A DNA stretch of 64,000 nt from Prado023 sp963818445 (GCA_963818445.1 CAWFSG010000001.1:372001-436000), one strand, 5' to 3'; positions 36,127 through 44,311 are shown, counted from the stretch's first letter. Made by a program: numbers and translations. The notes: generated by a model not told the origin, from the sequence alone.

Positions 36127-36801
36127 TCAGAACAGGCGGGAGTCGGGGTCGTCGACCCCGCGCAGGGCGTCGTAGTCGACCACGACGCACCGGATGCCGC
36201 GGTCCTCGGCCAGCGTCCGGGCCTGGGGCTTGATCTCCTGGGCCGCGAACACCCCCGCAACGGGTGCGAGCAGCGGATCGCGGTTCATGAGCTCGAGGTA
36301 GCGGGTCAACTGCTCGACGCCATCGATGTCGCCCCGGCGCTTGACCTCCACGGCCACAGCGGCGCCGGCATCGTCGCGGAAGAGGATGTCGACCGGCCCG
36401 ATCGCGGTCATGTGCTCGCGCCGGACGAGCTCCCACCCCGCACCGAACACCGCTGGCTGGTCGGCGAGCAGGGCCTGCAGGTGCGCCTCGACCCCGTCCT
36501 TGACCAGGCCGGGATCGACGCCGAGCGCATGGTGGGAGTCGTGGTGCACGGCCGCGATCGTGATGATGAGGTTCTCCCCGGCCCTGTTCGAGACCGTCCA
36601 GGTGCCCGCACCCGCGTCATCGACGTCCTCGCGGACGGTGCAGGGCGGGCTCATCCAGTTCAGTGGCTTGTAGGCGCGGTCGTCGGCGTGAACGGACACC
36701 GACCCGTCGGCCTTGGTCAGTATCAGTCTCGTGGCCATGGGCAGGTGGGCCGAGAGCCTGCCGACGTAGTCCACCGAGCAGTCAGCCACCACCAGTCGCA
36801 T
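36127..36801 (-). CDS. nucS: Mismatch-specific endonuclease NucS (EndoMS)
   Basis: Endonuclease that cuts both strands at mismatches and provides the non-canonical mismatch repair of actinobacteria, which usually lack MutS/MutL. The N-terminal DNA-binding domain starts MRLVVADCSVDYVGRLSAHL. The C-terminal RecB-like nuclease shows GPVDILFRDDAGAAVAVEVK (Asp...Glu-x-Lys), then QLTRYLELM and RGIRCVVVDYDAL. The last residues, DDPDSRLF, resemble the C-terminal sliding-clamp-binding tail of NucS. The protein is 224 aa, normal. The ATG at 36801 is supported by TACCCT 6 nt upstream. Confidence 0.95.
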   Translation of the reverse strand: MRLVVADCSVDYVGRLSAHLPMATRLILTKADGSVSVHADDRAYKPLNWMSPPCTVREDVDDAGAGTWTVSNRAGENLIITIAAVHHDSHHALGVDPGLVKDGVEAHLQALLADQPAVFGAGWELVRREHMTAIGPVDILFRDDAGAAVAVEVKRRGDIDGVEQLTRYLELMNRDPLLAPVAGVFAAQEIKPQARTLAEDRGIRCVVVDYDALRGVDDPDSRLF

Positions 36802-36807
36802 CCGCAC

Positions 36808-36813
36808 AGGGTA
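36808..36813 (-). promoter_or_regulatory. -10 box of nucS (leaderless layout)
   Basis: TACCCT on the minus strand, 6 nt before the ATG at 36801. Confidence 0.55.
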
Positions 36814-36934
36814 CCTGCGCCGTGGTCGGGTGGGGGGCGCTGACCTGCCCGGACGCCCCTGGTGCAAGACTGGTCGATGGCGTGGATCCAGCCACGGCGT
36901 GGGCATTTCGGGCGTTCTTCTCGGGAGGATGAGC

Positions 36935-38710
36935 ATGGGCCAGATCAGCAAGGTGGGCGTTGTCGGACTGGGCACCATGGGCGCCGGCGTCGTGGAGGTC
37001 CTCGCCCGTTCAGGCGTCGACGTGATCGGCGTCGAGGTGTCGGATCAGGCGCTGGCCCGCGGCCGCTCCAGCATCGAGAAGTCCACTGCGCGTGCCCTTG
37101 AGCGGGGCAAGCTGACCGACGAGGAGCGTGGCGCACTCCTGGGGCGCATCCGCTTCACCACCGACATCTCCGAGCTCGCAGACCGTGAGCTCGCGATCGA
37201 GGCCGTGACCGAGGACCTCGAGATCAAGGGCGCGGTCGTCGCCGACCTCGACAAGGTCCTCGCCCCGGGCGCGATCATCGCCACGAACACCTCGAGCCTG
37301 TCCGTCACCCACATCTCGGTGGTCACCGGTCGCCCCGACCGTGTGGTCGGGATGCACTTCTTCAACCCTGCCCCGGTGCAGTCGTTCATGGAGATCGTGC
37401 GCACCGTCGTGACCGCACCGGACGTCGTCGACCAGGCAGTCGAGTTCGCCGAGTCGCTGGGCAAGGAGCCGGTCGTCGTCGGCGACCGCGCGGGGTTCAT
37501 CGCCAACGCCCTGCTCTTCGGCTACCTGAACCACGCCGCCAACATGTATGAGGCGCGGTACGCCTCGCGCGAGGACATCGACGCCGCGATGCGCCTGGGT
37601 TGTGGCTACCCGATGGGCCCCCTGGCGCTGCTGGACCTGATCGGACTGGACACCGCGTACAAGATCCTGGACACCATGTACAAGGAGAGCCGCGACCGGC
37701 TCCACGCCCCTGCGCCGATCATCAAGCAGATGGTCACCGCCGGGATGAAGGGCCGCAAGTCCGGCCAGGGCTTCTACACCTACGAGGCGCCGGGGTCATC
37801 GACCGTGGTGGCCGATGGGTTGACGCCTGCTGCTGGTGGAGCGTTCGGCGCGGGGCGGACCATCGAGAAGGTGGGCGTCGTGGGGTCCGGGACGATGGCC
37901 ACGGGCATCATCGAGGTGTTCATCAAGGCCGGCTACGAGACTGTCTACGTGGCACGCTCGGCGGAGAAGATCGCCGCGGTGCGCGCCGCGCTCGAGCGTT
38001 CGCTGACCAAGGGCGTGCAGCGCGGGAAGCTGACGGAGGAGGCGATGGCGGCAGCGATGGCGCGCGTGTCCGGCACGAGCGTGCTCGATGACCTGGCTGA
38101 TGTCGACCTCGTCGTCGAGGCGGTCGTGGAGGAGATCGGCGTCAAGACCGCCCTGTTCGCCAACCTGGACGAGATCTGCAAGCCCGGGGCAGTCCTGGCC
38201 ACCACCACCTCGAGCCTCCCGGTCGTCGAGATGGCGGCCGTGACGAGCCGGCCGGCCGACGTCGTCGGGATGCACTTCTTCAACCCGGCCGCGATCATGC
38301 GCCTGGTGGAGATCGTCGCTCACGTGTCGACGGCACCGGATGTCATCGCGACCGCTGCGGAGGTGTGCAAGAAGACCGGGAAGCACGCGGTGCACTGCGG
38401 TGACCGCGCCGGCTTCATCGTCAACGCGCTGCTGTTCCCCTACCTGAACGACGCGGTCCGGATGCTCGAGGCGCACTACGCCACAGCCGATGAGATCGAT
38501 GTCGCCATGAAGAAGGGCTGCGGGCTCCCGATGGGCCCCTTCGAGCTCCTCGACGTGGTCGGCAATGACGTGTCGCTGGCCATCCAGCAGACGCTGTACC
38601 GGGAGTTCCGCGAGCCCGGCTTCGCGCCGGCCCCGATGCTCGAGCACCTGGTGACCGCCGGGTACCTGGGCCGCAAGACCGGTCGCGGGTTCCGCTCCTA
38701 CGCGAAGTAG
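36935..38710 (+). CDS. Tandem-duplicated 3-hydroxyacyl-CoA dehydrogenase (two full copies in one chain, 591 aa)
   Basis: Two complete 3-hydroxybutyryl-CoA dehydrogenase units are fused. Copy 1 (about 1-285): KVGVVGLGTMGAGVVEVLAR, catalytic VVGMHFFNPAPVQSFMEIVR, GDRAGFIANALLFGYLN, end GRKSGQGFYTYEA. A Ser/Gly/Ala linker follows. Copy 2 (about 310-591): KVGVVGSGTMATGIIEVFIK, VVGMHFFNPAAIMRLVEIVA, GDRAGFIVNALLFPYLN, end GRKTGRGFRSYAK. Both keep the glycine-rich NAD loop and the catalytic His, so both may be active. In copy 2 the loop reads GSGTMATG. The start at 36935 is favoured because GGGAGG lies 6 nt before it. Likely a soluble enzyme for short-chain hydroxyacyl-CoA. A strong hairpin follows. 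Confidence 0.9.
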   Translation: MGQISKVGVVGLGTMGAGVVEVLARSGVDVIGVEVSDQALARGRSSIEKSTARALERGKLTDEERGALLGRIRFTTDISELADRELAIEAVTEDLEIKGAVVADLDKVLAPGAIIATNTSSLSVTHISVVTGRPDRVVGMHFFNPAPVQSFMEIVRTVVTAPDVVDQAVEFAESLGKEPVVVGDRAGFIANALLFGYLNHAANMYEARYASREDIDAAMRLGCGYPMGPLALLDLIGLDTAYKILDTMYKESRDRLHAPAPIIKQMVTAGMKGRKSGQGFYTYEAPGSSTVVADGLTPAAGGAFGAGRTIEKVGVVGSGTMATGIIEVFIKAGYETVYVARSAEKIAAVRAALERSLTKGVQRGKLTEEAMAAAMARVSGTSVLDDLADVDLVVEAVVEEIGVKTALFANLDEICKPGAVLATTTSSLPVVEMAAVTSRPADVVGMHFFNPAAIMRLVEIVAHVSTAPDVIATAAEVCKKTGKHAVHCGDRAGFIVNALLFPYLNDAVRMLEAHYATADEIDVAMKKGCGLPMGPFELLDVVGNDVSLAIQQTLYREFREPGFAPAPMLEHLVTAGYLGRKTGRGFRSYAK

Positions 38711-38728
38711 GCGCACGAAGGGACGTGT

Positions 38729-38756
38729 GTGCCCCGGCCGTGATCGGTCGGGGCAC
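38729..38756. terminator. Strong bidirectional hairpin between convergent genes
   Basis: GTGCCCCG-G-CCG pairs with CGG-T-CGGGGCAC around TGAT. It lies between the stops of the tandem dehydrogenase and the minus-strand hydrolase and can serve both. Confidence 0.75.
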
Positions 38757-38774
38757 CTGCGCGTCGAGAGCCCC

Positions 38775-39542
38775 TCAGGCCTCGTGGTCCATCCGCGCGA
38801 ACGGGCGCACGTCGTTCCAGCGCTCCATCGGCCCGTGCCAGGTGGTGGGCAGGGGCGCGGCATCGGGGGCGACCGCCCTGACGATGCCGTCCAGGGCGAT
38901 CCGGGCGTAGGTCTCGCCGACCCAGAGGTGCTTGGCGCCCGGGACCGCGATGATCTCGGCCTGGGGAACGCCGGCGAACCGGCGAACCACGTCCTCTGGT
39001 GAGGCGAACTCATCGAACTCGGGCACCAGCGCGGTGACGGGCCGCCCGGTCGCCGCCCAGCCGGCGACATCGGACTCGTCGGTCCACCTGCCGGGCGGGG
39101 ACAGCAGCACGGCGCCGGCGACCGGGTCGACATTGCCCCAGCGCAGGATCACATCGGTTCCGAACGACCATCCGACAGCCCACGGATCGACGAACCCCTG
39201 TGCCGTGACCTCGGCCACTGCCGCGAGGAGGTCCTGGCCCTCGCCGCGGTTCTCGTCGAACTCGGCCTCGCTGGTTCCGGCACCGGCGGTCGTCCCGCGG
39301 GTGTTGAAGCGCAGGACGCCGATCCCGGCCAGCGCGGGGAGCCGCCACGCGGCCTTCCGGATGAGGTGGCTGTCCATCGATCCGCCGTGCGTGGGCAGGG
39401 GGTGGCAGAAGACGATGACAGCGCCCGGATCGGACTCGAGCGGCAGCGACCACTCGCCGACCAGCCGGACCCCGTCGTCGGTGAGCAGCGAGAGGGGGTA
39501 CCGGCGGGCGGGCAGCACGGAGTTGGCCGCGATGAGGGTCAC
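38775..39542 (-). CDS. Alpha/beta hydrolase (255 aa)
   Basis: Predicted alpha/beta-hydrolase resembling the CocE/dienelactone-type group found in many actinobacteria. VIVFCHPLPTHGGSMDSHLI holds the oxyanion HPLPTHGG motif, FNTRGT follows, and the nucleophile elbow appears as GWSFGTDV. The acid and His lie near PEFDEFASPEDVV and VPGAKHLWVGET. Substrate unknown. The GTG at 39542 is preferred to the upstream ATG because TAGGCT lies 7 nt before it. It converges on the tandem dehydrogenase gene. Confidence 0.8.
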   Translation of the reverse strand: MTLIAANSVLPARRYPLSLLTDDGVRLVGEWSLPLESDPGAVIVFCHPLPTHGGSMDSHLIRKAAWRLPALAGIGVLRFNTRGTTAGAGTSEAEFDENRGEGQDLLAAVAEVTAQGFVDPWAVGWSFGTDVILRWGNVDPVAGAVLLSPPGRWTDESDVAGWAATGRPVTALVPEFDEFASPEDVVRRFAGVPQAEIIAVPGAKHLWVGETYARIALDGIVRAVAPDAAPLPTTWHGPMERWNDVRPFARMDHEA

Positions 39543-39549
39543 AGGCCCA

Positions 39550-39555
39550 AGCCTA
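39550..39555 (-). promoter_or_regulatory. -10 box of the hydrolase gene at 39542 (leaderless layout)
   Basis: TAGGCT on the minus strand, 7 nt before the GTG at 39542. Confidence 0.5.
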
Positions 39556-39599
39556 GGTGCAGGCGGGTACACCGGGCGTGGGCGTCGGATGAAAGGGCC

Positions 39600-39878
39600 C
39601 TACCGGGGGCGCCAGCGGGCGCGGTTGTTCCAGCAGGGTGTGTGCCAGTGCCGACGGAACTCGTCGCCGTCGTGGCGGTCTGCACGCCAGGCCACGATGT
39701 GCGCCAGCCCCGGGCGGATCTCCTGCTCACAGCCCGGGCAGCGGTAGGCCTTGGTTGCCCCGGCTCCCGTGATGGTGCGGACGTGCCACTCGCCATCGGG
39801 GTGGGATTGGGAGGCCTGCACCGACCCGATCGGGCGCATCGGGGCTGACTCCTCCGTCCGCCGATTCCTACGCCCCAT
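39600..39878 (-). CDS. Small conserved Cys/His protein of unknown function (92 aa)
   Basis: After a basic N-terminus (MGRRNRRTEESAPM), the core reads YRCPGCEQEIRPGLAHIVAW followed by RRHWHTPCWNNRARWRPR. The CxxC...H...HxxxC pattern suggests a small zinc-binding fold. Similar short actinobacterial proteins are often labelled ATP/GTP-binding without evidence, so no function is given. The start at 39878 is supported by TACCGT 6 nt upstream. It is divergent from the alpha/beta hydrolase at 39937, with a 58-bp shared promoter gap. Confidence 0.75.
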   Translation of the reverse strand: MGRRNRRTEESAPMRPIGSVQASQSHPDGEWHVRTITGAGATKAYRCPGCEQEIRPGLAHIVAWRADRHDGDEFRRHWHTPCWNNRARWRPR

Positions 39879-39884
39879 GGAAGA

Positions 39885-39890
39885 ACGGTA
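39885..39890 (-). promoter_or_regulatory. -10 box of the 92-aa protein gene (leaderless layout)
   Basis: TACCGT on the minus strand, 6 nt before the ATG at 39878. Confidence 0.5.
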
Positions 39891-39923
39891 GCGGGACTGC
39901 GCCCACCGTGGATGCGAAGTGGC

Positions 39924-39929
39924 TACCCT
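39924..39929 (+). promoter_or_regulatory. -10 box of the hydrolase gene at 39937 (leaderless layout)
   Basis: TACCCT, 7 nt before the ATG at 39937. It supports this start over an upstream in-frame ATG (39919) that would precede the box. Confidence 0.55.
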
Positions 39930-39936
39930 TCGCTGC

Positions 39937-40719
39937 ATGCTGCATCACGTCGAGAGTGGATCCGGACCGGCCGTCGTCCTGCTGCACGCCTTCCCGATGG
40001 ACAACGCACTGTGGGCGGCCCAGCGGCAGGCCTTGGGACAGGCAGGCCATCGGGTGATCACCCCGGACCTGCCGGGGTTCGGCGGGAGCGCCCTGGCTGC
40101 GACACCGCCGTCGCTGGACGTGATGGCCGACTCCGTGGTGTCACTCCTGGACGACGTGGGGATCGACAGGGCAGTGGTGGGCGGGCTGTCGATGGGCGGC
40201 TACGTGACCATGGCCCTGCTGCGCCGACACCCTGACCGGCTCTCGGCGATCGTGCTGGCCGACACCAAGGCGAGCGCAGACGCCCCGGAGGCGGCCGCGA
40301 ATCGCGAGGCGGTGGCCGCGGCGGTCGAGGCAGCCGGAACCGCGACGGGCATCGCCGACGGCATGCTGCCCAACCTCCTGGGCGCCACGACCCGTGACTC
40401 CCGGCCCGACGTCGTCGCAACCGTGCGCCGGTGGATCGGCGCACAACCGGCCGCCGGTGTCGCATGGGCCCAGCGCGCGATGGCGGGCCGACCCGATTCC
40501 CGGGCGGACATCGCGGCGTTCGGCCGGCCGGTGCTCGTCCTGTACGGCGCCGAGGACACCATCTCTCCGGCGCCTGATGCGGTGGCGATGGCCGATGCGG
40601 CGCGATCGGGCGGAAGTGCCACCACCGTGGTCGAGATCCCGGCCGCGGGCCACCTGACAGCCGTCGAGGACCCGGACGCCGTTACCCACGCCCTCGGCGG
40701 CTGGCTCGCCACCCTCTGA
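39937..40719 (+). CDS. Alpha/beta hydrolase (260 aa)
   Basis: Typical alpha/beta-hydrolase fold enzyme. The oxyanion region is VVLLHAFPMDN, followed by PDLPGFGGS. The nucleophile elbow is VGGLSMGGYVTMAL (Ser in GLSMGG), the acid lies in LVLYGAEDTISP and the His in IPAAGHLTAVEDP, so the triad is complete. Related proteins include 3-oxoadipate enol-lactonase-like esterases, but no pathway neighbours support a specific substrate. Only about 100 bp separate its stop from the convergent ccr stop. Confidence 0.85.
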   Translation: MLHHVESGSGPAVVLLHAFPMDNALWAAQRQALGQAGHRVITPDLPGFGGSALAATPPSLDVMADSVVSLLDDVGIDRAVVGGLSMGGYVTMALLRRHPDRLSAIVLADTKASADAPEAAANREAVAAAVEAAGTATGIADGMLPNLLGATTRDSRPDVVATVRRWIGAQPAAGVAWAQRAMAGRPDSRADIAAFGRPVLVLYGAEDTISPAPDAVAMADAARSGGSATTVVEIPAAGHLTAVEDPDAVTHALGGWLATL

Positions 40720-40819
40720 TCCGTGCGAGGGGCGTAGTGGCCGCCAGTGGTTCGTGTCGTGCTCGATCGCGAGGTCGGACGCACCGGGCCGTCGCCGGCG
40801 CGCCCGACCTGCTCAGCGG

Positions 40820-42157
40820 TCAGATCCCGCGGAACCTGTTGATCGCGTCGAGGTGCTTGGCGCGCTTCTCCGCGTTGCGCACGCCGAGTCCCTCCTCGGG
40901 GGCAAGGCAGAGCACGCCGACCTTGCCCTGGTGCAGGTTGCGGTGCACCTCGTAGGCGGCGTCGCCGGTCCGGTCCAGGGGGAAGGTCTGGGACAGCGTG
41001 GGGTGGATCAGCCCGCGGTCGATGAGCCGGTTGGCCTCGTACGCCTCACGGTAGTTGGCGAAGTGCGAGCCGATGATCCTCTTGAGGTTCATCCAGAAGT
41101 ACCGGTTGTCGTACTCGTGCATGTATCCCGAGGTGGAGGCGCAGGTCGCGATGGTGCCGCCCTTGCGGGTCACGTAGACGGAGGCGCCGAAGGTCTCGCG
41201 TCCGGGGTGCTCGAAGACGATGTCGACGTCCTCCCCGCCGGTGAGCTCGCGGATCTTCTTGCCGAAGCGCTGCCACTCCTTGGGGTCCTGGGTCTGGGGG
41301 TCCTTCCAGAACTTGTAGCCCTCGGCACTGCGGTCGATGATCAGCTCGGCACCCATCTTCCGGCAGATCTCGGCCTTCTCGTCGCTGGAGACCACGCACA
41401 CCGGCGTCGCACCACCGTTGATCGCCATCTGGGTGGCGTAGGAACCGAGGCCGCCGGATGCGCCCCAGATCAGGACCGTATCGCCCTGCTTCATGCCGGC
41501 ACCGTTGCGTGAGACGAGCTGGCGGTACGCTGTGGCGTTGACCAGCCCGGGTGCGGCGGCCTCCTCCCAGGTCAGGTGCGCGGGCTTGGCCAGCAGCTGG
41601 TTGGACTTGACCAGCGCGACCTGGGCCAGGCCGCCGAAGTTGGTCTCGAAGCCCCAGATCCGCTGCTCGGGATCCATCATGGTGTCGTTGTGCCCAGCTG
41701 GGCTCTCCAACTCGACGCTCAGGCAGTGGGCCACGACCTCGTCGCCGGGCTTCCAGGCGTTCACTCCGGGACCGCAGCGGAGAACGACGCCGGCCAGGTC
41801 GGAGCCGACCACGTGGTAGGGCAGGTCGTGCCGCTTGGCCAGTTCGTGGCTGCGGCCGTACCGGGACAGGAAGCCGAACGTGCTGACCGGTTCGAACAGT
41901 GCGGACCAGACCGTGTTGTAGTTGATCGCCGAGGCCATCACCGCGACCAGCGCCTCACCCGGGCCGAGCTCGGGGACCGGCACGTCGTCGAGGTGCAGCG
42001 ACTTGCGCGGGTCCTTCTCGCGGCTGGGCATCCCGGCGAACATCTCCTCCTCGTCCTTGTGGACGGTGACGCCCTTGTAGGACTCGGGCATCGGGATGTC
42101 GGCGAAGCCCGGCTCGAGGTGGGCATCGGCCAGGATCGCGTCGAGGATCTGCTTCAC
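40820..42157 (-). CDS. ccr: Crotonyl-CoA carboxylase/reductase
   Basis: NADPH-dependent reductive carboxylation of crotonyl-CoA to (2S)-ethylmalonyl-CoA, the defining enzyme of the ethylmalonyl-CoA pathway, also used for polyketide extender units. Medium-chain dehydrogenase/reductase fold, 445 aa. With the GTG start at 42157, the CO2-binding residues fall exactly at the positions known from the Kitasatospora enzyme: Asn81 (INYNTVW), Phe170 and Glu171 (IWGFETN) and His365 (IIGSHFANYR). The NADPH loop is WGASGGLGSYA. The enzyme should therefore carboxylate, not only reduce. GGAGG precedes the start by 6 nt. The palindrome at 42200-42217 lies 42 nt upstream. Confidence 0.96.
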   Translation of the reverse strand: MKQILDAILADAHLEPGFADIPMPESYKGVTVHKDEEEMFAGMPSREKDPRKSLHLDDVPVPELGPGEALVAVMASAINYNTVWSALFEPVSTFGFLSRYGRSHELAKRHDLPYHVVGSDLAGVVLRCGPGVNAWKPGDEVVAHCLSVELESPAGHNDTMMDPEQRIWGFETNFGGLAQVALVKSNQLLAKPAHLTWEEAAAPGLVNATAYRQLVSRNGAGMKQGDTVLIWGASGGLGSYATQMAINGGATPVCVVSSDEKAEICRKMGAELIIDRSAEGYKFWKDPQTQDPKEWQRFGKKIRELTGGEDVDIVFEHPGRETFGASVYVTRKGGTIATCASTSGYMHEYDNRYFWMNLKRIIGSHFANYREAYEANRLIDRGLIHPTLSQTFPLDRTGDAAYEVHRNLHQGKVGVLCLAPEEGLGVRNAEKRAKHLDAINRFRGI

Positions 42158-42199
42158 GGTTTGCCTCCAGGGATGTCGGACGGGGATCGGTCCCATTCA

Positions 42200-42217
42200 G
42201 GCTACTGCTCAGTAACC
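42200..42217. promoter_or_regulatory. Operator-like palindrome upstream of ccr
   Basis: On the minus strand GGTTAC-TGAGCA-GTAGCC, 42 nt before the ccr start. It matches the site upstream of hbd-ecm at 15 of 18 positions with the same spacing to the start codon. Confidence 0.65.
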
Positions 42218-42308
42218 GGCGTACGTCACCCGGGGCAGGGTTCCCTGACCGCTGGGCAGGATGGCGCGGTATCGCCCATGGGCTGGGCAAATCCGGCGTT
42301 CGCCCGGC

Positions 42309-42797
42309 TCAGTGCGCGGCGGCGTCCTTGGCCGGCTCGACCAGCTCGACCAGCACGCCGCCGCAGTCCTTCGGGTGCACGAAGTTGACCCGCGAGCCGG
42401 CGGTTCCGCGCTTGGGGACGTCGTAGAGCAGGCGCACTCCGGCCGCGCGAAGGCGCTCCCCGGCCACGTCGATGTCGCTGACGCGGAAGGCCAGTTGCTG
42501 CATCCCCTCACCGCTGCGCGCCAGGAACTTGCCGATGGGGGAGTCCGCGCGCAGGGGCGCCAGCAGCTGCAGGAACGAGCCCGACCCGGCGATGTCGATC
42601 ATCGCCTCGCGCACGCCCTGCTCCTCGTTGACCTCCTCGTGCACCGAGTGCAGCCCGAAGGCGCGGGCGTAGAACGCGATCGCGACATCGAGGTCGGCCA
42701 CGGCCAGGCCGACGTGGTCGATCCGCTCGACCAGAGGGCCGAGCGCTGCCACTGGTGACGAACCGGGCATCTCCGGCGCAGGGGTGGGGGTGTCCAT
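42309..42797 (-). CDS. mce: Methylmalonyl-CoA/ethylmalonyl-CoA epimerase
   Basis: Vicinal-oxygen-chelate fold enzyme that inverts the 2-carbon of methylmalonyl-CoA or ethylmalonyl-CoA, linking the Ccr product (2S) to the mutase substrate (2R). RIDHVGLAVADLDVAIAFYA opens the first module with the metal His, REAMIDIAGSGSFLQLLAPL the second strand set, then GEGMQQLAFRVSDIDVA (His replaced in GEGMQQLAF as read here) and VNFVHPKDCGGVLVELVEPA with the C-terminal Glu. The family motif is usually GxGxHHIAF, and the Gln-Leu exchange is odd, so the metal site may be altered. The ATG at 42797 (MDTPTPAPEMP) is preferred; 162 aa. It is separate from ccr (150 bp) and divergent from the thiolase. Confidence 0.85.
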   Translation of the reverse strand: MDTPTPAPEMPGSSPVAALGPLVERIDHVGLAVADLDVAIAFYARAFGLHSVHEEVNEEQGVREAMIDIAGSGSFLQLLAPLRADSPIGKFLARSGEGMQQLAFRVSDIDVAGERLRAAGVRLLYDVPKRGTAGSRVNFVHPKDCGGVLVELVEPAKDAAAH

Positions 42798-43009
42798 CGG
42801 GAACCGCCTTCCTGTCCGGCGGGGGACCGGACGCGTCGCTGGGGGCGCGAGGGGCAACGATCTGCATCGCGCGCGCATTCAGCCTACGCCGTGGGCGATC
42901 CGGCCCTCATGGCGCGGTGCTCGGCAGTGCTGGGGGCCAGTGGATGCAGGGACCGGCGACAGTCTGCCCGCGAGGCCGAGGCGGTGTTCCGTCCGCATCG
43001 CCGCGTGGC

Positions 43010-43015
43010 TATCGT
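43010..43015 (+). promoter_or_regulatory. -10 box of the thiolase gene
   Basis: TATCGT lies about 48 nt before the ATG at 43063, leaving a short leader of about 40 nt that contains the ribosome site GAAAGAGAGG. Confidence 0.4.
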
Positions 43016-43062
43016 GGGGCGTGAATCAGCACACGCCATTTCCCACGAAAGAGAGGCACGCC

Positions 43063-44250
43063 ATGTCCGGATCCGTGATCGTCGCCGGCGCCCGCACCCC
43101 CATGGGTCGGTTGCTCGGGTCCCTGAAGGGGTTCTCGGCCGCCGAGCTCGGTGGCATCGCCATCAAGGGTGCCCTGGACAGGGCTGGCGTGTCCGGCGAC
43201 CAGGTGGACTACGTGATCATGGGCCATGTGATCCAGGCCGGCGCTGGGCAGATCACCGCTCGTCAGGCCGCCCTCGCCGGCGGGATCCCGCTGGACGTGC
43301 CCGCCCTGACCATCAACAAGGTGTGCCTGTCAGGCATCGACGCGATCGCGCTGGCCGACCAGTTGATCCGTGCCGGCGAGTTCGAGGTGGTGGTGGCCGG
43401 TGGCATGGAGTCGATGACCAATGCCCCCCACGTGCTGGTCGGCAGCCGCGAGGGCGTGAAGTACGGCGACTGGACCATGAAGGACTCGATGGCCCACGAC
43501 GCGCTGTTCTGCGCGATCGACGGCCTCGCGATGGGCCTGTCGACCGAGCAGTTCAACTCGCGCTACGACCTCTCCCGTGAGGAGCAGGACGAGTTCTCCG
43601 CGCGGTCGCACCAGCTGGCTGCGCGTGCGGCCAAGGATGGGCTGTTCGACGACGAGATCGTTCCGGTGTCCATCCCGCAGCGCAAGGGCGACCCGATCGA
43701 GTTCAGCGTGGATGAGGGAGTGCGCGCCGACACCACGGTCGACTCGTTGTCGCGGCTGCGTCCGGCGTTCACCAAGGACGGCACCATCACCGCCGGATCG
43801 GCCTCGCAGATCTCCGACGGCGCTGCGGCCGTCGTCGTGATGAGCAAGGCCAAGGCCGAGGAGCTGGGCCTGACCTGGCTGGCCGAGATCGGCGCCCATG
43901 GGGTGGTCGCCGGCCCGGATGCCTCGCTCCAGGAGCAGCCGGCCAACGCCGTGCTCAAGGCGTGCGCGAAGGAGGGCATCGCACCGACCGACCTCGACCT
44001 GCTCGAGCTCAACGAGGCGTTCGCAGCTGTGGGCATCGTCTCCACGAAGAAGCTCGGCGTGGACCCGGAGAAGGTCAACGTCAACGGTGGCGCGATCGCC
44101 ATGGGCCACCCGGTCGGGATGTCCGGGGCGCGGATCGTCCTGCACCTGGCCAACGAGCTCAAGCGGCGCGGCGGCGGAGTGGGTGCCGCGGCCCTGTGCG
44201 GCGGGGGCGGGCAGGGCGACGCCCTGATCGTTCGCGTCCCCAAGGCCTGA
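43063..44250 (+). CDS. Acetyl-CoA C-acetyltransferase (thiolase)
   Basis: Condenses two acetyl-CoA to acetoacetyl-CoA or performs the reverse. The 395 aa protein carries the nucleophilic Cys in INKVCLSGIDAIALAD, the NEAFAAVG loop, the catalytic His in GGAIAMGHPVGMSGARIV and the second Cys in AALCGGGGQGDALI. The start MSGSVIVAGARTPMGRLLGS is typical of biosynthetic-type thiolases, with GAGAGG upstream of the ATG. With the hydroxybutyryl-CoA dehydrogenases, crotonase and Ccr encoded nearby it can supply the C4 entry to the ethylmalonyl-CoA route. A hairpin separates it from meaB. Confidence 0.95.
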   Translation: MSGSVIVAGARTPMGRLLGSLKGFSAAELGGIAIKGALDRAGVSGDQVDYVIMGHVIQAGAGQITARQAALAGGIPLDVPALTINKVCLSGIDAIALADQLIRAGEFEVVVAGGMESMTNAPHVLVGSREGVKYGDWTMKDSMAHDALFCAIDGLAMGLSTEQFNSRYDLSREEQDEFSARSHQLAARAAKDGLFDDEIVPVSIPQRKGDPIEFSVDEGVRADTTVDSLSRLRPAFTKDGTITAGSASQISDGAAAVVVMSKAKAEELGLTWLAEIGAHGVVAGPDASLQEQPANAVLKACAKEGIAPTDLDLLELNEAFAAVGIVSTKKLGVDPEKVNVNGGAIAMGHPVGMSGARIVLHLANELKRRGGGVGAAALCGGGGQGDALIVRVPKA

Positions 44251-44271
44251 GCGACGCGCTGACGCGGGATC

Positions 44272-44311
44272 GATCCGGATTTGCGACGATTCGTGGTCGG
44301 AGATCCGGATC
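44272..44311 (+). terminator. Hairpin after the thiolase gene
   Basis: GATCCGGAT (44272-44280) pairs with ATCCGGATC (44303-44311) around a 22-nt loop, 22 nt after the thiolase stop. Confidence 0.5.
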
